From CAZEJK01 sp964512045 (lineage in GTDB: Bacteria; Acidobacteriota; Thermoanaerobaculia; Thermoanaerobaculales; Sulfomarinibacteraceae): a stretch of 51,393 nucleotides of DNA. The position numbers and the translations under genes were made by a program. This document shows, one piece after another, positions 1 through 8,396 of this stretch (positions within the stretch are counted from its first letter, which is position 1; each line of letters starts with the position of its first letter). The notes under the pieces were generated by a model. That model was given only the letters and a program-made list of their open reading frames with translations. It made no database searches and had not been told where the DNA came from. The stretch is from contig CAZEJK010000007.1 of NCBI GenBank assembly GCA_964512045.1, positions 1 to 51,393 on the forward strand. The letters are read 5' to 3'.

Positions 1-1
1 G

Positions 2-58
2 GTGGAGGCTCTGGAGCCGCTTCTGGATGGGCTCATCCAACGGTACGCGGCAGGTTGA
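2..58 (+). CDS. C-terminal fragment of an unidentified protein (5' truncated)
   Basis: The window opens inside a reading frame that gives a protein-like tail (VEALEPLLDGLIQRYAAG) ending in TGA at 56-58. Only 18 codons are visible, so no family can be assigned. It may be the previous gene of the same strand, about 105 bp before the isoaspartyl dipeptidase gene. The alternative is that this is chance open frame in GC-rich DNA. Confidence 0.4.
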   Translation: MEALEPLLDGLIQRYAAG

Positions 59-163
59 GGCCTCTGCACCGTCTGTTGAGAGATCGACGTCTTCTTCGGG
101 GAAGGGCGCGGTCGGGGAGGCTGTTTTCTGGTGCCTGGAGAGGGTGTTTGAGGAGGTCAGACG

Positions 164-1324
164 ATGATTTTTTTGCAGCAGTGCGACCTGTACACGCCAG
201 AGTCCGTTGGTCGACGTGACGTCCTGGTTGGCGGGGGCCGGGTGCTGGCGATCGCCGAACGGATCCCGGTCCCCGAAGGCGTCGACGTCCGTGTCATCTC
301 GGCGGACGGCCTGCGGATGATCCCGGGGCTGATCGATTGCCATGTCCACATCGCCGGCGCCGGTGGCGAGGGCGGACCGGCCACCCGGACCCCGGAGATG
401 CAGCTGTCGCAGATGCTCGAAGGTGGTGTGACGTCGGTCGTGGGCTGCCTCGGTACCGACGGGATGACCCGGAGCGTGGAGAGCGTCCTGATGAAGTGCA
501 AGGCGCTGCGGCAGGAGGGGGTCTCTGCCTGGATGTACACCGGGGCGTATCAGGTGCCGACACCCACGATTCTCGGCGATGTGGGCAAGGACGTCGCGAT
601 GATCGAGGAGGTCATCGGCGTCGGCGAGATCGCCATCTCAGACCACCGTTCGTCCGGTCCGACCATCGACGAGCTGATCCGGTTGACCGAGCACGCCAGA
701 GTCGGCGGGATGCTCGGCGGCAAGGGCGGCATCGTCAACTTCCACATGGGCGATGCTTGTGATCCGTTCCGCCCGCTGTACGAGGTGGTCGAGCGGTCGG
801 AGCTGAGCCTCAAGCAGCTCCTTCCGACCCACTGTAACCGGAACTACGAGATCTTCAAGGACGCCGCCACCTATGGGAAGCATGGCTATCTGGACATCAC
901 GGCGAGCTCCTACGAGTACTTCCCCCAGTACGAGATCAAGCCATCGAAGGCGATCGCTCAGCTGGTGGCAACCGGCGTGCCGCTGGAGCACATCACGATG
1001 ACGTCGGACGGCTGCGGCTCGTTGCCGGACTTCGACGAGGACGGGAACCTCGTTCGGCTCGAGACCGGCCAGCCGAGGTCGGTGCTGCGTGAGATCCTTG
1101 CCACGGTGCGCGAGGAGGGGATGCCGTTGGAGCAGGCGTTACGGGTGGCCACGGCCAACGTGGCCGACATTCTCAAGCTGCCCCGCAAGGGCCGGATCGC
1201 CGTCGGCCACGACGCCGATCTGGTGGTGCTCGACGGCGACGATCAGATCCGTCACCTGCTGGCGAACGGCACCTTGATGGTTCACGATGGTGAGATGCTG
1301 GTGAAGGGAACGTTCGAGCGGTGA
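164..1324 (+). CDS. iadA: Isoaspartyl dipeptidase (beta-aspartyl peptidase, M38)
   Basis: Zinc-dependent amidohydrolase-fold peptidase of 386 aa that cleaves beta-aspartyl (isoaspartyl) dipeptides; in cyanophycin users this includes beta-Asp-Arg, the cyanophycinase product. Visible signatures are the metal motif H60-V-H62 followed by the AGAGGEGG loop, metal histidines H194 and H223, the substrate-region THCNR, and D282-G-C-G-S286. The strongly conserved stretch ISDHRS follows at 158-163. Where the E. coli enzyme has the carboxylated bridging lysine (GVKCAIS), this protein reads GVGEIAIS, so E155 probably bridges the two metals. A strong Shine-Dalgarno (GAGGAGGT) sits about 8 nt before the ATG. 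The stop overlaps the GTG of the cyanophycin-synthetase-like gene (GTGA), so the two are co-translated and probably share a pathway. Confidence 0.93.
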   Translation: MIFLQQCDLYTPESVGRRDVLVGGGRVLAIAERIPVPEGVDVRVISADGLRMIPGLIDCHVHIAGAGGEGGPATRTPEMQLSQMLEGGVTSVVGCLGTDGMTRSVESVLMKCKALRQEGVSAWMYTGAYQVPTPTILGDVGKDVAMIEEVIGVGEIAISDHRSSGPTIDELIRLTEHARVGGMLGGKGGIVNFHMGDACDPFRPLYEVVERSELSLKQLLPTHCNRNYEIFKDAATYGKHGYLDITASSYEYFPQYEIKPSKAIAQLVATGVPLEHITMTSDGCGSLPDFDEDGNLVRLETGQPRSVLREILATVREEGMPLEQALRVATANVADILKLPRKGRIAVGHDADLVVLDGDDQIRHLLANGTLMVHDGEMLVKGTFER

Positions 1325-3972
1325 CCGTCGAGCTGGGCCCCCCAGAGGCCGCGTTCCAGCTCGAGCCCGGAGCGCTGAAGGTCGAGAGCATTCGGGTGCT
1401 GCGCGGCGCGAACTACTTCTCGGGCGGGCCCGTGGTGATCCTCCGTCTCGACCTCGGGGCTTTTGACGAGGTGTTCTCGGACGCCTTGGAGGGCTTTGCC
1501 CAGCGCCTCGAGGCGACGTTACCGTCGTTGATCGAGCACCACTGCTCCGTCGGCCGGCGCGGAGGGTTCCTCGAACGGGTCCGCCGCGGCACTCTCCTCG
1601 GCCACATTACCGAGCACGTTGCGATCGAGCTGCAGACCCTGGCCGGGATGGATGTGGCGTACGGCAAGACCCGCAGCACCACTGATCAGGGTGTGTATAA
1701 CGTCGTCTTCCGCTACTTCGATGAGGTCGCCGGCGTGTCGGCCGGAATCGCTGCGGTGAACCTGGTGAACACGCTGCTTGCGGGCGGCGAGCTCGATGTC
1801 GCGGAGGTCGTGGCCACGCTGGTGGCGATCCGTGAGGAGCGGATGCTCGGTCCGAGCACCGCCGCGATCGTGGAGGCCGCCCACAGGCGTGGGATCCCGT
1901 GGCTCCGACTGGACGCATACAACCTCGTCCAGCTCGGCACGGGGCGGTGGCTACAACGGGTTCGCGCCACGGTCACGTCACGGACCGCCGCGATCGCCCT
2001 GGAGACCGCAGAGGATACCCTGCTGACCCTGCGCATGCTCTCTGACGCGGGTGTGCCCGTCCCGTCGGTAGCGTGCACGGACTCGGCAGATGAGGCGGTC
2101 GCCATCGCGTCGTCCTGGGATGTGCCACTGGTGGTGGCGCCGCGGGAAGGCGCCGATGAGCGGGCGATGAGCATCGACGTGATCGGACCGCATGCGGTGC
2201 AACGGGCGGTCCGGCGCGCTCAGGCGTCCGATCCGCACGTTCTTCTGTACGCGCGCGTACCCGGTTCGACGTACCGTCTGCTGGTCGTTGATGGCGAGCT
2301 CGTGGCAGCGGCTCGGATAAGACGGCCGCGGCTTGTGGGAGACGGACGCAGCACGGTCGGTGAGCTGCTCGAGCGGCTCAACGCGGACCCGGCGCGTCAG
2401 GTCGGTGACAAGGGACCGCTGTCGACGATCGCAGTGGACGAGCAGGTCATAAAAGAGCTGGCAGGCCAGGAGCTCGATCTGGACTCGGCGCCTCCGGCTG
2501 GCTCCGTGGTATGGCTGGCGTCCACCGGATCGTTGCGCACCGGCGGCTCTGCGCACGACGTGACCGACCAGGTCCATCCGATGAACCGGTACCTGGCCGA
2601 GCGGGCGGCGCGGACCATCGGGCTGGACGTGGCGGGAGTTGACCTGGTCTGTCCGCACGTCTCTCGGTCGGTTCTCGAGAACGGTGGCGCCGTCACCGCC
2701 GTCCGGGGCGCGCCAGACTTCCGGCCCCACCTGATGCCTGTGGACGGTCCGCCTCGCGATCCGGCCGTCGCTCTGGTCGATGCGCTGTTCCCGTCCGGCC
2801 AGCCAACCCGTGTGCCGATCATCTCGGTCACCGGTACCGTCGGCAAGACCACGACCGTGAACGTGCTGGCCCACTGCTTGCAGCAGGCCGGCCATACCGT
2901 GGGGATGACCTCCACCGAGGGCCTGTTCATCGGCGGCCGGCGGCTGATGGCCGGCGACATGACGTATCCGGAGCATGTGGCTCTGGTCCTCAAGGACCGC
3001 TCGGTGTCGAGCGTGGTTCTCGAGACCTCGCGCGAGGGCATCCTGCGTGCAGGGCTCGGTTACGAGTACGCCGACGTCGGGATCGTGCTCAACGTCCACG
3101 ATGACCACGTCGGCGCCGACGACATCCAGCTACTCGAGGACCTGGCGTACGCGAAGTCGGTGGTCGCCGAGCAGGTGTGGGACGACGGTCTGGCTGTGCT
3201 CAACGCCGACCAGGAGCTGGTGCTGGAGATGCGCGACAGGGTGTACAGCCGCCTCGCGCTGATCTCGGTGGACTACTGGAACGAGACCGTGCAGGAGCAC
3301 GTCCGAGAAGGTGGGCTGGCGGTGGTGGTCGATGGACCGGACCTGGTGATCCTCGACGGCTCGTGTCGCGAGCCTGTGGTCCGCCTCGCGGACGTTCCAC
3401 TGGCTTTTGGTGGAGCTGCGCGGCAGAGCTACGAGAACCTGGCGGCCGTGACTGCCACGCTGTACGTCCAGGGCCTGTCTGTGGAGGCGATCCGGCATGG
3501 TCTGCTGACCTTTCGGCCGGACAGCTCCACATTGCCCGGGCGCATGAACCTCATGAGCTTTGGCGACCAGGGACGAGTGCTGGTGGACTATGCCCACAAC
3601 CGTGCGGCATACGCCCGCCTGGCGGAGTTTCTCGCCGAGCAGCCGGAAGCGGCAGTTGTTGCCGCACTCGATGCGCCAGGCGACCGTCCCGATCATGAGA
3701 TCACGGAGCTCGGACGCCTCGCGGCGCAGACCTACGCTGCGGTTGTGCTGTACGAGGACAGCGACCGGCGGGGCCGGCGACCCGGCGAGATCGTCGCGCT
3801 GCTCGAGACCGGTGCGATCGCCGGCGGCCTGACGGCGGACCGGGTGGTCGTCGCCGAGTCTCCTGAGGCCGCGTGGGACCTCGTCCTGGACCAGATGAAC
3901 CCCGCGACCCTCGGGGTGATCCTTACCGAGCGCGGCGCTGCTGCGGTTGAGCATATCTTGAGCCGTCGCTGA
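1321..3972 (+). CDS. cphA: Cyanophycin synthetase-like protein with degenerate ATP-grasp domain
   Basis: 883 aa, full CphA length. Cyanophycin synthetase builds the multi-L-arginyl-poly-L-aspartate polymer: the ATP-grasp domain adds Asp and the Mur-ligase-like domain adds Arg. The N-terminal domain (about 20-160) is typical (RVLRGANYF, LGHITEHVAIELQTLAGMDV). The ATP-grasp region (about 195-490) keeps the fold signatures but lacks key residues: the ATP lysine of canonical IKP is A273 in VVAPREG, the glycine-rich loop is GADERA, and the metal-binding ExN near its end is A460-V-R462. The Mur-ligase domain (about 498-883) looks intact: P-loop GTVGKTTT (505-512), LNVHDDHVG, LPGRMNL, VDYAHN. I infer a single-active-site relative, mirror image to CphA2, which keeps the ATP-grasp site. 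The GTG overlaps the iadA stop. No cyanophycinase (CphB) is in the window. Confidence 0.85.
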   Translation: MTVELGPPEAAFQLEPGALKVESIRVLRGANYFSGGPVVILRLDLGAFDEVFSDALEGFAQRLEATLPSLIEHHCSVGRRGGFLERVRRGTLLGHITEHVAIELQTLAGMDVAYGKTRSTTDQGVYNVVFRYFDEVAGVSAGIAAVNLVNTLLAGGELDVAEVVATLVAIREERMLGPSTAAIVEAAHRRGIPWLRLDAYNLVQLGTGRWLQRVRATVTSRTAAIALETAEDTLLTLRMLSDAGVPVPSVACTDSADEAVAIASSWDVPLVVAPREGADERAMSIDVIGPHAVQRAVRRAQASDPHVLLYARVPGSTYRLLVVDGELVAAARIRRPRLVGDGRSTVGELLERLNADPARQVGDKGPLSTIAVDEQVIKELAGQELDLDSAPPAGSVVWLASTGSLRTGGSAHDVTDQVHPMNRYLAERAARTIGLDVAGVDLVCPHVSRSVLENGGAVTAVRGAPDFRPHLMPVDGPPRDPAVALVDALFPSGQPTRVPIISVTGTVGKTTTVNVLAHCLQQAGHTVGMTSTEGLFIGGRRLMAGDMTYPEHVALVLKDRSVSSVVLETSREGILRAGLGYEYADVGIVLNVHDDHVGADDIQLLEDLAYAKSVVAEQVWDDGLAVLNADQELVLEMRDRVYSRLALISVDYWNETVQEHVREGGLAVVVDGPDLVILDGSCREPVVRLADVPLAFGGAARQSYENLAAVTATLYVQGLSVEAIRHGLLTFRPDSSTLPGRMNLMSFGDQGRVLVDYAHNRAAYARLAEFLAEQPEAAVVAALDAPGDRPDHEITELGRLAAQTYAAVVLYEDSDRRGRRPGEIVALLETGAIAGGLTADRVVVAESPEAAWDLVLDQMNPATLGVILTERGAAAVEHILSRR

Positions 3973-4026
3973 GGCGCCGTGCGCCGAAAGCGGCCATCCT
4001 GAGACAAAGCCTCAACCGAAAACTTC

Positions 4027-4035
4027 TGCTATGCT
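4027..4035 (+). promoter_or_regulatory. Candidate extended -10 promoter for the flotillin gene
   Basis: TGCTATGCT (TG-n-TATGCT) lies 75 bp before the flotillin GTG. No good -35 is visible at 16-18 bp, which is tolerated for extended -10 promoters. The same TGC-TATACT pattern precedes the EF-G-like gene. Confidence 0.4.
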
Positions 4036-4109
4036 CGCGCCTTGCGGCGCGGCGCCGCGCGCGCGAGCGGTGCGACAGGTGCTCCGCGATCGATCAAGGA
4101 GGCGGCAAC

Positions 4110-5507
4110 GTGGATCTTCTTTTCATTGGCGCGGTCGTCATCATCGTGCTCGTGGTCTTGGGCGTGGCTGGCTTGCGGAGCTACCGCAAGGTGGGACCCA
4201 ACGAGGCGTTGATCATCTCCGGTGGCAAACGGCGGACGGTGACGCTCCCAGATGGCTCGCAGCGGAAGGTCGGGTACCGGATTCGCATCGGCGGAGGCAC
4301 GCTGGTGCTCCCGATGTTCGAGCAGGCCGAAACGCTGCCGTTGGAGATCATTCCGATGGACTTCGTGGTCGAGGATGCGATCTCCACCAACGGCATCCGC
4401 GCCACGGTGCGAGGCACGGCCGAGGTCAAGATCGCCGGCGACGAGCCGTCGATCATCCTGGCGGCGGAGCAGTTTCTCGGCAAGCCGGTGACGGATATCC
4501 GAGACGTGGCGCTGCGCACCCTCGAAGGCAGCACACGGGCGCTCATCGGTACCATGCCGCTGGAGGCGCTCAACAAGAACCGCAAGGGGTTCACTGGCGA
4601 GGTGTTCGGCGACGTGTCCGAGTACTTCGCCAACATGGGCCTGAAGCTGCTGTCGTTCAATCTGAAGGAGATTACCGATCCTTCCGGTTACCTCGAGGCT
4701 CTCGGCAAGCCGCGGATCGTCGAGGCGCGCCGTGACGCAGAGGTCGCCGAGGCCGAGGCCGCGCGGGATGCGATCATCCGCTCGGCCCAGGCGCAGAAGG
4801 AAGGGGATGTCGCCAAGCTGGCGGCCGAGACCGAGGTGGCCGAAGCGAGCCACGCTCACTCCAAGCGCCAGAGCGAGCTGTCTGCGGAGCTGAACCGCTC
4901 GAAGGCCGCGGCGGACTTCGCCTACGAGCTCGAGCGACACAAGCTGTCGGAGGAGCTCAAGGCCGCCGAAGCGAAGGTGCGAATGGTCGAGAAGGACTCC
5001 GCCATCGAGCTGGAGAAGCGCGAGATCGAGCGCGTTGACCACGAGCTGGAGGCAACGGTCCGACGCCCCGCGGCAGCCGAGAAGTACCGGCTGGCTGCCG
5101 AGGCCGAAGGGATGGCCGAGGCGAAGAGGATCCAGGGCGAGATCGAAGCCGGCCTGGTGTCCAAGCTCGGCAAGGCCGAGGCGGAGGCAATCCGACTCAA
5201 GGCGGAGGCGTGGAACACCTGCTCCGAGCCAGCACTGCTCCAGCAGGTGTTCGAGAAGCTACCGGAGCTCGCCCGGGAGATGGCTGCGCCAGTCTCCAAG
5301 GTGGACAAGATCGTCATGGTGTCCAACGACGGCAAGCTGGGCACCTCCAAGATCACCGGCGAGATGGCGGCGATGATGAGCCAGCTGCCGGAGGTGGTGA
5401 AGTCGATCAGCGGCTTCGATATGGAGGCGTGGCTGCGGCGCGCCGGTGGCGGGAGCCGCCAGTCGGCGGAGAACAAGGGGCCGGACGCCGGCGGCGAGGA
5501 GAGGTAG
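4110..5507 (+). CDS. floT: Flotillin / SPFH-domain membrane scaffold protein
   Basis: 465 aa. Flotillins are inner-membrane scaffolds that oligomerise into functional membrane microdomains. An N-terminal hydrophobic segment (about 3-23) anchors the protein, followed by an SPFH domain (about 28-205; KVGPNEALIISGG, VVEDAISTNGI, FANMGLKLLSFNLKEI). A long Ala/Glu-rich coiled coil (about 208-370) has the EA-repeat composition typical of flotillin, and the C-terminus ends in a flexible Gly/Glu-rich tail. The GTG start is chosen because AAGGAGG sits 8 nt upstream. The gene has its own 137-bp upstream region and is followed after 9 bp by the aminotransferase fusion gene. No NfeD partner gene is adjacent, although one often accompanies flotillins. 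Confidence 0.9.
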   Translation: MDLLFIGAVVIIVLVVLGVAGLRSYRKVGPNEALIISGGKRRTVTLPDGSQRKVGYRIRIGGGTLVLPMFEQAETLPLEIIPMDFVVEDAISTNGIRATVRGTAEVKIAGDEPSIILAAEQFLGKPVTDIRDVALRTLEGSTRALIGTMPLEALNKNRKGFTGEVFGDVSEYFANMGLKLLSFNLKEITDPSGYLEALGKPRIVEARRDAEVAEAEAARDAIIRSAQAQKEGDVAKLAAETEVAEASHAHSKRQSELSAELNRSKAAADFAYELERHKLSEELKAAEAKVRMVEKDSAIELEKREIERVDHELEATVRRPAAAEKYRLAAEAEGMAEAKRIQGEIEAGLVSKLGKAEAEAIRLKAEAWNTCSEPALLQQVFEKLPELAREMAAPVSKVDKIVMVSNDGKLGTSKITGEMAAMMSQLPEVVKSISGFDMEAWLRRAGGGSRQSAENKGPDAGGEER

Positions 5508-5516
5508 GCGTAGGCG

Positions 5517-7865
5517 ATGATCTCGAAACGGCTGGGACGCGTGCAGCTGTCTCCGACCCTGAAGATCAACGCCAAGGCCAGGGCGATGCGGGCGGCGGGG
5601 CACGATATCATCGACTTCTCGGTGGGAGAGCCCGACTTCCAGACCCCGTCGCCGGTCAAGGATGCCGGGATCCGTGCCATCGAGGAAGGCTTCACGCGCT
5701 ACACGGCGAATGAAGGCATTCCAGAGCTGATCCAGGCGATCTGTCACCGGTACCGATCAGACTACGGAGTCGAGTACGGTGACAGGGAGGTCATGGTCTC
5801 GACCGGCGCCAAGCAGTGCCTGGTGAACCTCCTGTTCGCGATCCTCGATCAGGGTGACGAGGTGATCGTGCCGGCACCGTACTGGGTTTCGTACCCGGAG
5901 ATGGTGAAGCTCGCCGACGGCTCTCCGGTCATCGTGCCCACCCGCGAGGAGAACGGGTTCCGGCTGACCCCCGACGAGCTGCGTGACCATCTCAACTTCA
6001 ACACCAAGGCGCTGATCCTCAACAACCCCTCCAACCCGACCGGCAGCGTGTACTCGCGTACGGAGCTCGAGACGCTGTGTGAGATCGCGGTCGCCGAAGG
6101 GGTGCTGATCATCTCCGATGAGGTGTACGAGAAGATCCTCTACGGCCCGACCTTCGCCTCGGTGGCGGCGCTCGGGGAGCGGATCCGAGAGCACGCAGTG
6201 ATCGTCAGCGGGGTGTCGAAGGCGTACTCGATGACTGGCTGGAGGATCGGTTACGTGGCGGGGCCCCGAGACATCATCGCGACCATGGGCGTGGTCCAAT
6301 CGCACACCACCTCCAACGCCAGCTCGATCGCCCAGAAGGCGGCGGCCGAGGCCCTCGCTGGCGATCAGGGGGCGGTGCGCCAGATGGTCGAGCAGTTCCG
6401 GGCGCGTCGCAACCTGATGCTGGCCAAGCTCCAGCGGATCCCGAGGGTCTCCTGCTACGAGCCCGAGGGAGCGTTCTACCTGTTTCCGAACACCTCGAGC
6501 TACTACACGACCGAGCACGGCGGCATGAAGATCCGCAACTCGTACGGTCTGGCCTACTACCTGCTGCGTGAGGCAGGAGTGGCCGTGGTGCCGGGCTCGG
6601 CGTTCGGCGCCGATGACAACATCCGCCTGTCGTATGCCACCTCGTCGGAGCTGATCGACGAGGGGATGGAGCGGATCATCGAGGCGATGGCGCGCCTGAC
6701 CGAGTCGGCGGCGCATCGCAAGGTGGCTCTGCACAACGTGATGACCTCGCCGCGATCGATGGTGGAGTCGAGCAGCAACGTCTCCGTAGAGCAGCGCGAT
6801 GCGCTGGTGGCGGAGGCGGATGCGGCGCTACCGTACGATCGCTACCACGAGTGGAACGCGAACATCAACGGAATCGTGGTACAGCTGCGCACCAACGAGC
6901 GGCATCTGCACGACTTCTGGATGGAGAACTGGTACCCGGCGCAGCTCGAGGCGGACCTCGAGCCGCACGTGATCCTGTACGCGGTGACGGGTGTTGCCGG
7001 CAGGATGCCGTATGGGTACTACTGTCCGGACATGAACACCGGCGTGCTCTTCAACACCTCCTACTACGGGCAGGTGCGGGCGTGGGCGCTCGGGATGGTG
7101 GCGCGGGCCAGCGAGCGCTTTCTCGACGTGCACGGTCTGCGCGCGGCGTGCGTCGATCTGGACGGGCACGGTGTCGCCCTGATCGGACCGAAGGGTATGG
7201 GCCGAGGGAGCGCGTTCCACCGCTTGTTGCAGGCGCCGGGAGCGCGTTTCGTGTCCAACGACTTCGTCTTCCTGCGCTACCGGGGACACGATGCGATCGC
7301 CGATGCTCCGGAGCGGAAGTTCTACGTCAAGACGGCAGTGGCGCGCGACCTGCCGACCTGGTCCCGGGTGTTCGACCGTAGCCTGTGCGAGAACGTGGTG
7401 TGCGCGCCGTCGGACTGGACCGCGCCGCTGCCCCCCGGCGAGGAGAGCCCGCTGGAGCTCGGTGAGCCGTTCTGCTACTGGGGCTCTGAGGAGTCGCGGG
7501 CGATGATCGACCCGGCGTGGTTGCGCGGACCGCTACAGGTGACGAAGAGGACCCGGATCGGGACGGTGGTGCTACTGACCAGTGAGCCTGGCGCTCCATC
7601 TGTCCGGAAGCTCGAGCCGGGCGAGGCGCTGGAGACGATCGCGTCCGGCCGCTACCGTCGGCGGGCCGGCGCAGCTCTCGGAGTGCCCCAGGAGCAGCCG
7701 TTCTTCAACCCGTACCTGCTCGATCTGTCGGTGGACCAGGAGGACCTGCAGCGCCGGCACACCCATCAGCTCGTGAACACGGCGGCGGTGTGGTCGGTGA
7801 ACGTCGACGAGATGCCGCCCGAGGCGGTGGCCGCTCGGGTCCGCGATGTGATTGGCACGCGATGA
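5517..7865 (+). CDS. Aspartate/aromatic aminotransferase fused to an HPrK/PEPCK-like P-loop domain
   Basis: 782 aa with two unrelated parts. Residues 1-395 are a complete class I (AspB-type) PLP aminotransferase, expected to interconvert aspartate and oxaloacetate: FSVGEPDF, NNPSNPTG with N173, D201 in ISDEVYE, PLP lysine K235 in SGVSKAYSMTGWRIGY, and substrate arginine R370 in NIRLSY. A linker (about 396-435) leads to a C-terminal half of about 345 aa that resembles HPr-kinase/PEPCK-type P-loop proteins: a beta-rich region, GVALIGPKGMGRGS at 552-565 as degenerate Walker A (Arg563 where Lys is expected), then RFVSNDFVFLR as the acidic motif. The function of this half is not known. No frameshift is needed to join the halves. 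The next two genes are ndk and a PEPCK-like protein, so I infer a role at the aspartate/oxaloacetate/PEP node. Confidence 0.82.
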   Translation: MISKRLGRVQLSPTLKINAKARAMRAAGHDIIDFSVGEPDFQTPSPVKDAGIRAIEEGFTRYTANEGIPELIQAICHRYRSDYGVEYGDREVMVSTGAKQCLVNLLFAILDQGDEVIVPAPYWVSYPEMVKLADGSPVIVPTREENGFRLTPDELRDHLNFNTKALILNNPSNPTGSVYSRTELETLCEIAVAEGVLIISDEVYEKILYGPTFASVAALGERIREHAVIVSGVSKAYSMTGWRIGYVAGPRDIIATMGVVQSHTTSNASSIAQKAAAEALAGDQGAVRQMVEQFRARRNLMLAKLQRIPRVSCYEPEGAFYLFPNTSSYYTTEHGGMKIRNSYGLAYYLLREAGVAVVPGSAFGADDNIRLSYATSSELIDEGMERIIEAMARLTESAAHRKVALHNVMTSPRSMVESSSNVSVEQRDALVAEADAALPYDRYHEWNANINGIVVQLRTNERHLHDFWMENWYPAQLEADLEPHVILYAVTGVAGRMPYGYYCPDMNTGVLFNTSYYGQVRAWALGMVARASERFLDVHGLRAACVDLDGHGVALIGPKGMGRGSAFHRLLQAPGARFVSNDFVFLRYRGHDAIADAPERKFYVKTAVARDLPTWSRVFDRSLCENVVCAPSDWTAPLPPGEESPLELGEPFCYWGSEESRAMIDPAWLRGPLQVTKRTRIGTVVLLTSEPGAPSVRKLEPGEALETIASGRYRRRAGAALGVPQEQPFFNPYLLDLSVDQEDLQRRHTHQLVNTAAVWSVNVDEMPPEAVAARVRDVIGTR

Positions 7866-7935
7866 GGGTGGTCCTCGACACGGGACAGCAGCGCGGGCCT
7901 GCTGCTCTCTGCGGCCGGTTGGAAAGGAGAGTGGG

Positions 7936-8394
7936 GTGTCCAACACACTCGGGATCGTGAAGCCGGACGGAGTTCGACGGAAGCTGGTGGGGACGGTCAT
8001 CTCGAGAATCGAGCGAGCCGGCCTCGAGCTGCGCGGCCTGAAGGTGGTGCAGCTCGACCGTGAACGGGCCGAGCAGTTCTACGACATGCACCGCGACAAG
8101 CCGTTCTTCCGTTCGCTGGTGGAGTTCATGACCTCTGGACCAGTTGTGCTGATGGTGATTGGCGGACATCGCGCGATCGATCGCTGGCGAGACCTGATGG
8201 GGGCCACCGACCCGGCACGAGCGCGGTACGGAACGGTCCGGCGGGAGTTTGGGACGTCCATTGAACGCAACGTCGTGCACGGCTCGGACAGCCCGGAGTC
8301 GGCGCGGCGCGAGGTGAGCTTCTTCTTCGCAGACGACGATGTGCTGCCCAAGGAGGCCCGACCGCGCGGAGCGGAGGCCCGACGAGGTAGGTGA
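7936..8394 (+). CDS. ndk: Nucleoside diphosphate kinase
   Basis: 152 aa. Transfers the gamma phosphate between nucleoside triphosphates and diphosphates through a phosphohistidine. Family motifs run in order: TLGIVKPDGV, DKPFFRSLVEFMTSGPVV, LMGATDPARA, GTVRREFG and the active-site NVVHGSDS with its catalytic His. The GTG at 7936 is preferred over an upstream in-frame ATG at 7852 because GGAAAGGAGAG lies just before it and the protein then starts exactly where NDK homologues start. The C-terminal ~12 residues (RPRGAEARRGR) extend beyond the usual family end. It lies between two PEPCK/HPrK-type P-loop genes, which could let it balance ATP and GTP for them (inference). Confidence 0.95.
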   Translation: MSNTLGIVKPDGVRRKLVGTVISRIERAGLELRGLKVVQLDRERAEQFYDMHRDKPFFRSLVEFMTSGPVVLMVIGGHRAIDRWRDLMGATDPARARYGTVRREFGTSIERNVVHGSDSPESARREVSFFFADDDVLPKEARPRGAEARRGR

Positions 8395-8396
8395 GG

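Noticed and set aside
1978..3108. 376-codon reverse ORF opposite the cyanophycin-synthetase-like gene
   Set aside because: Antisense shadow; no family features and no ribosome-binding site.
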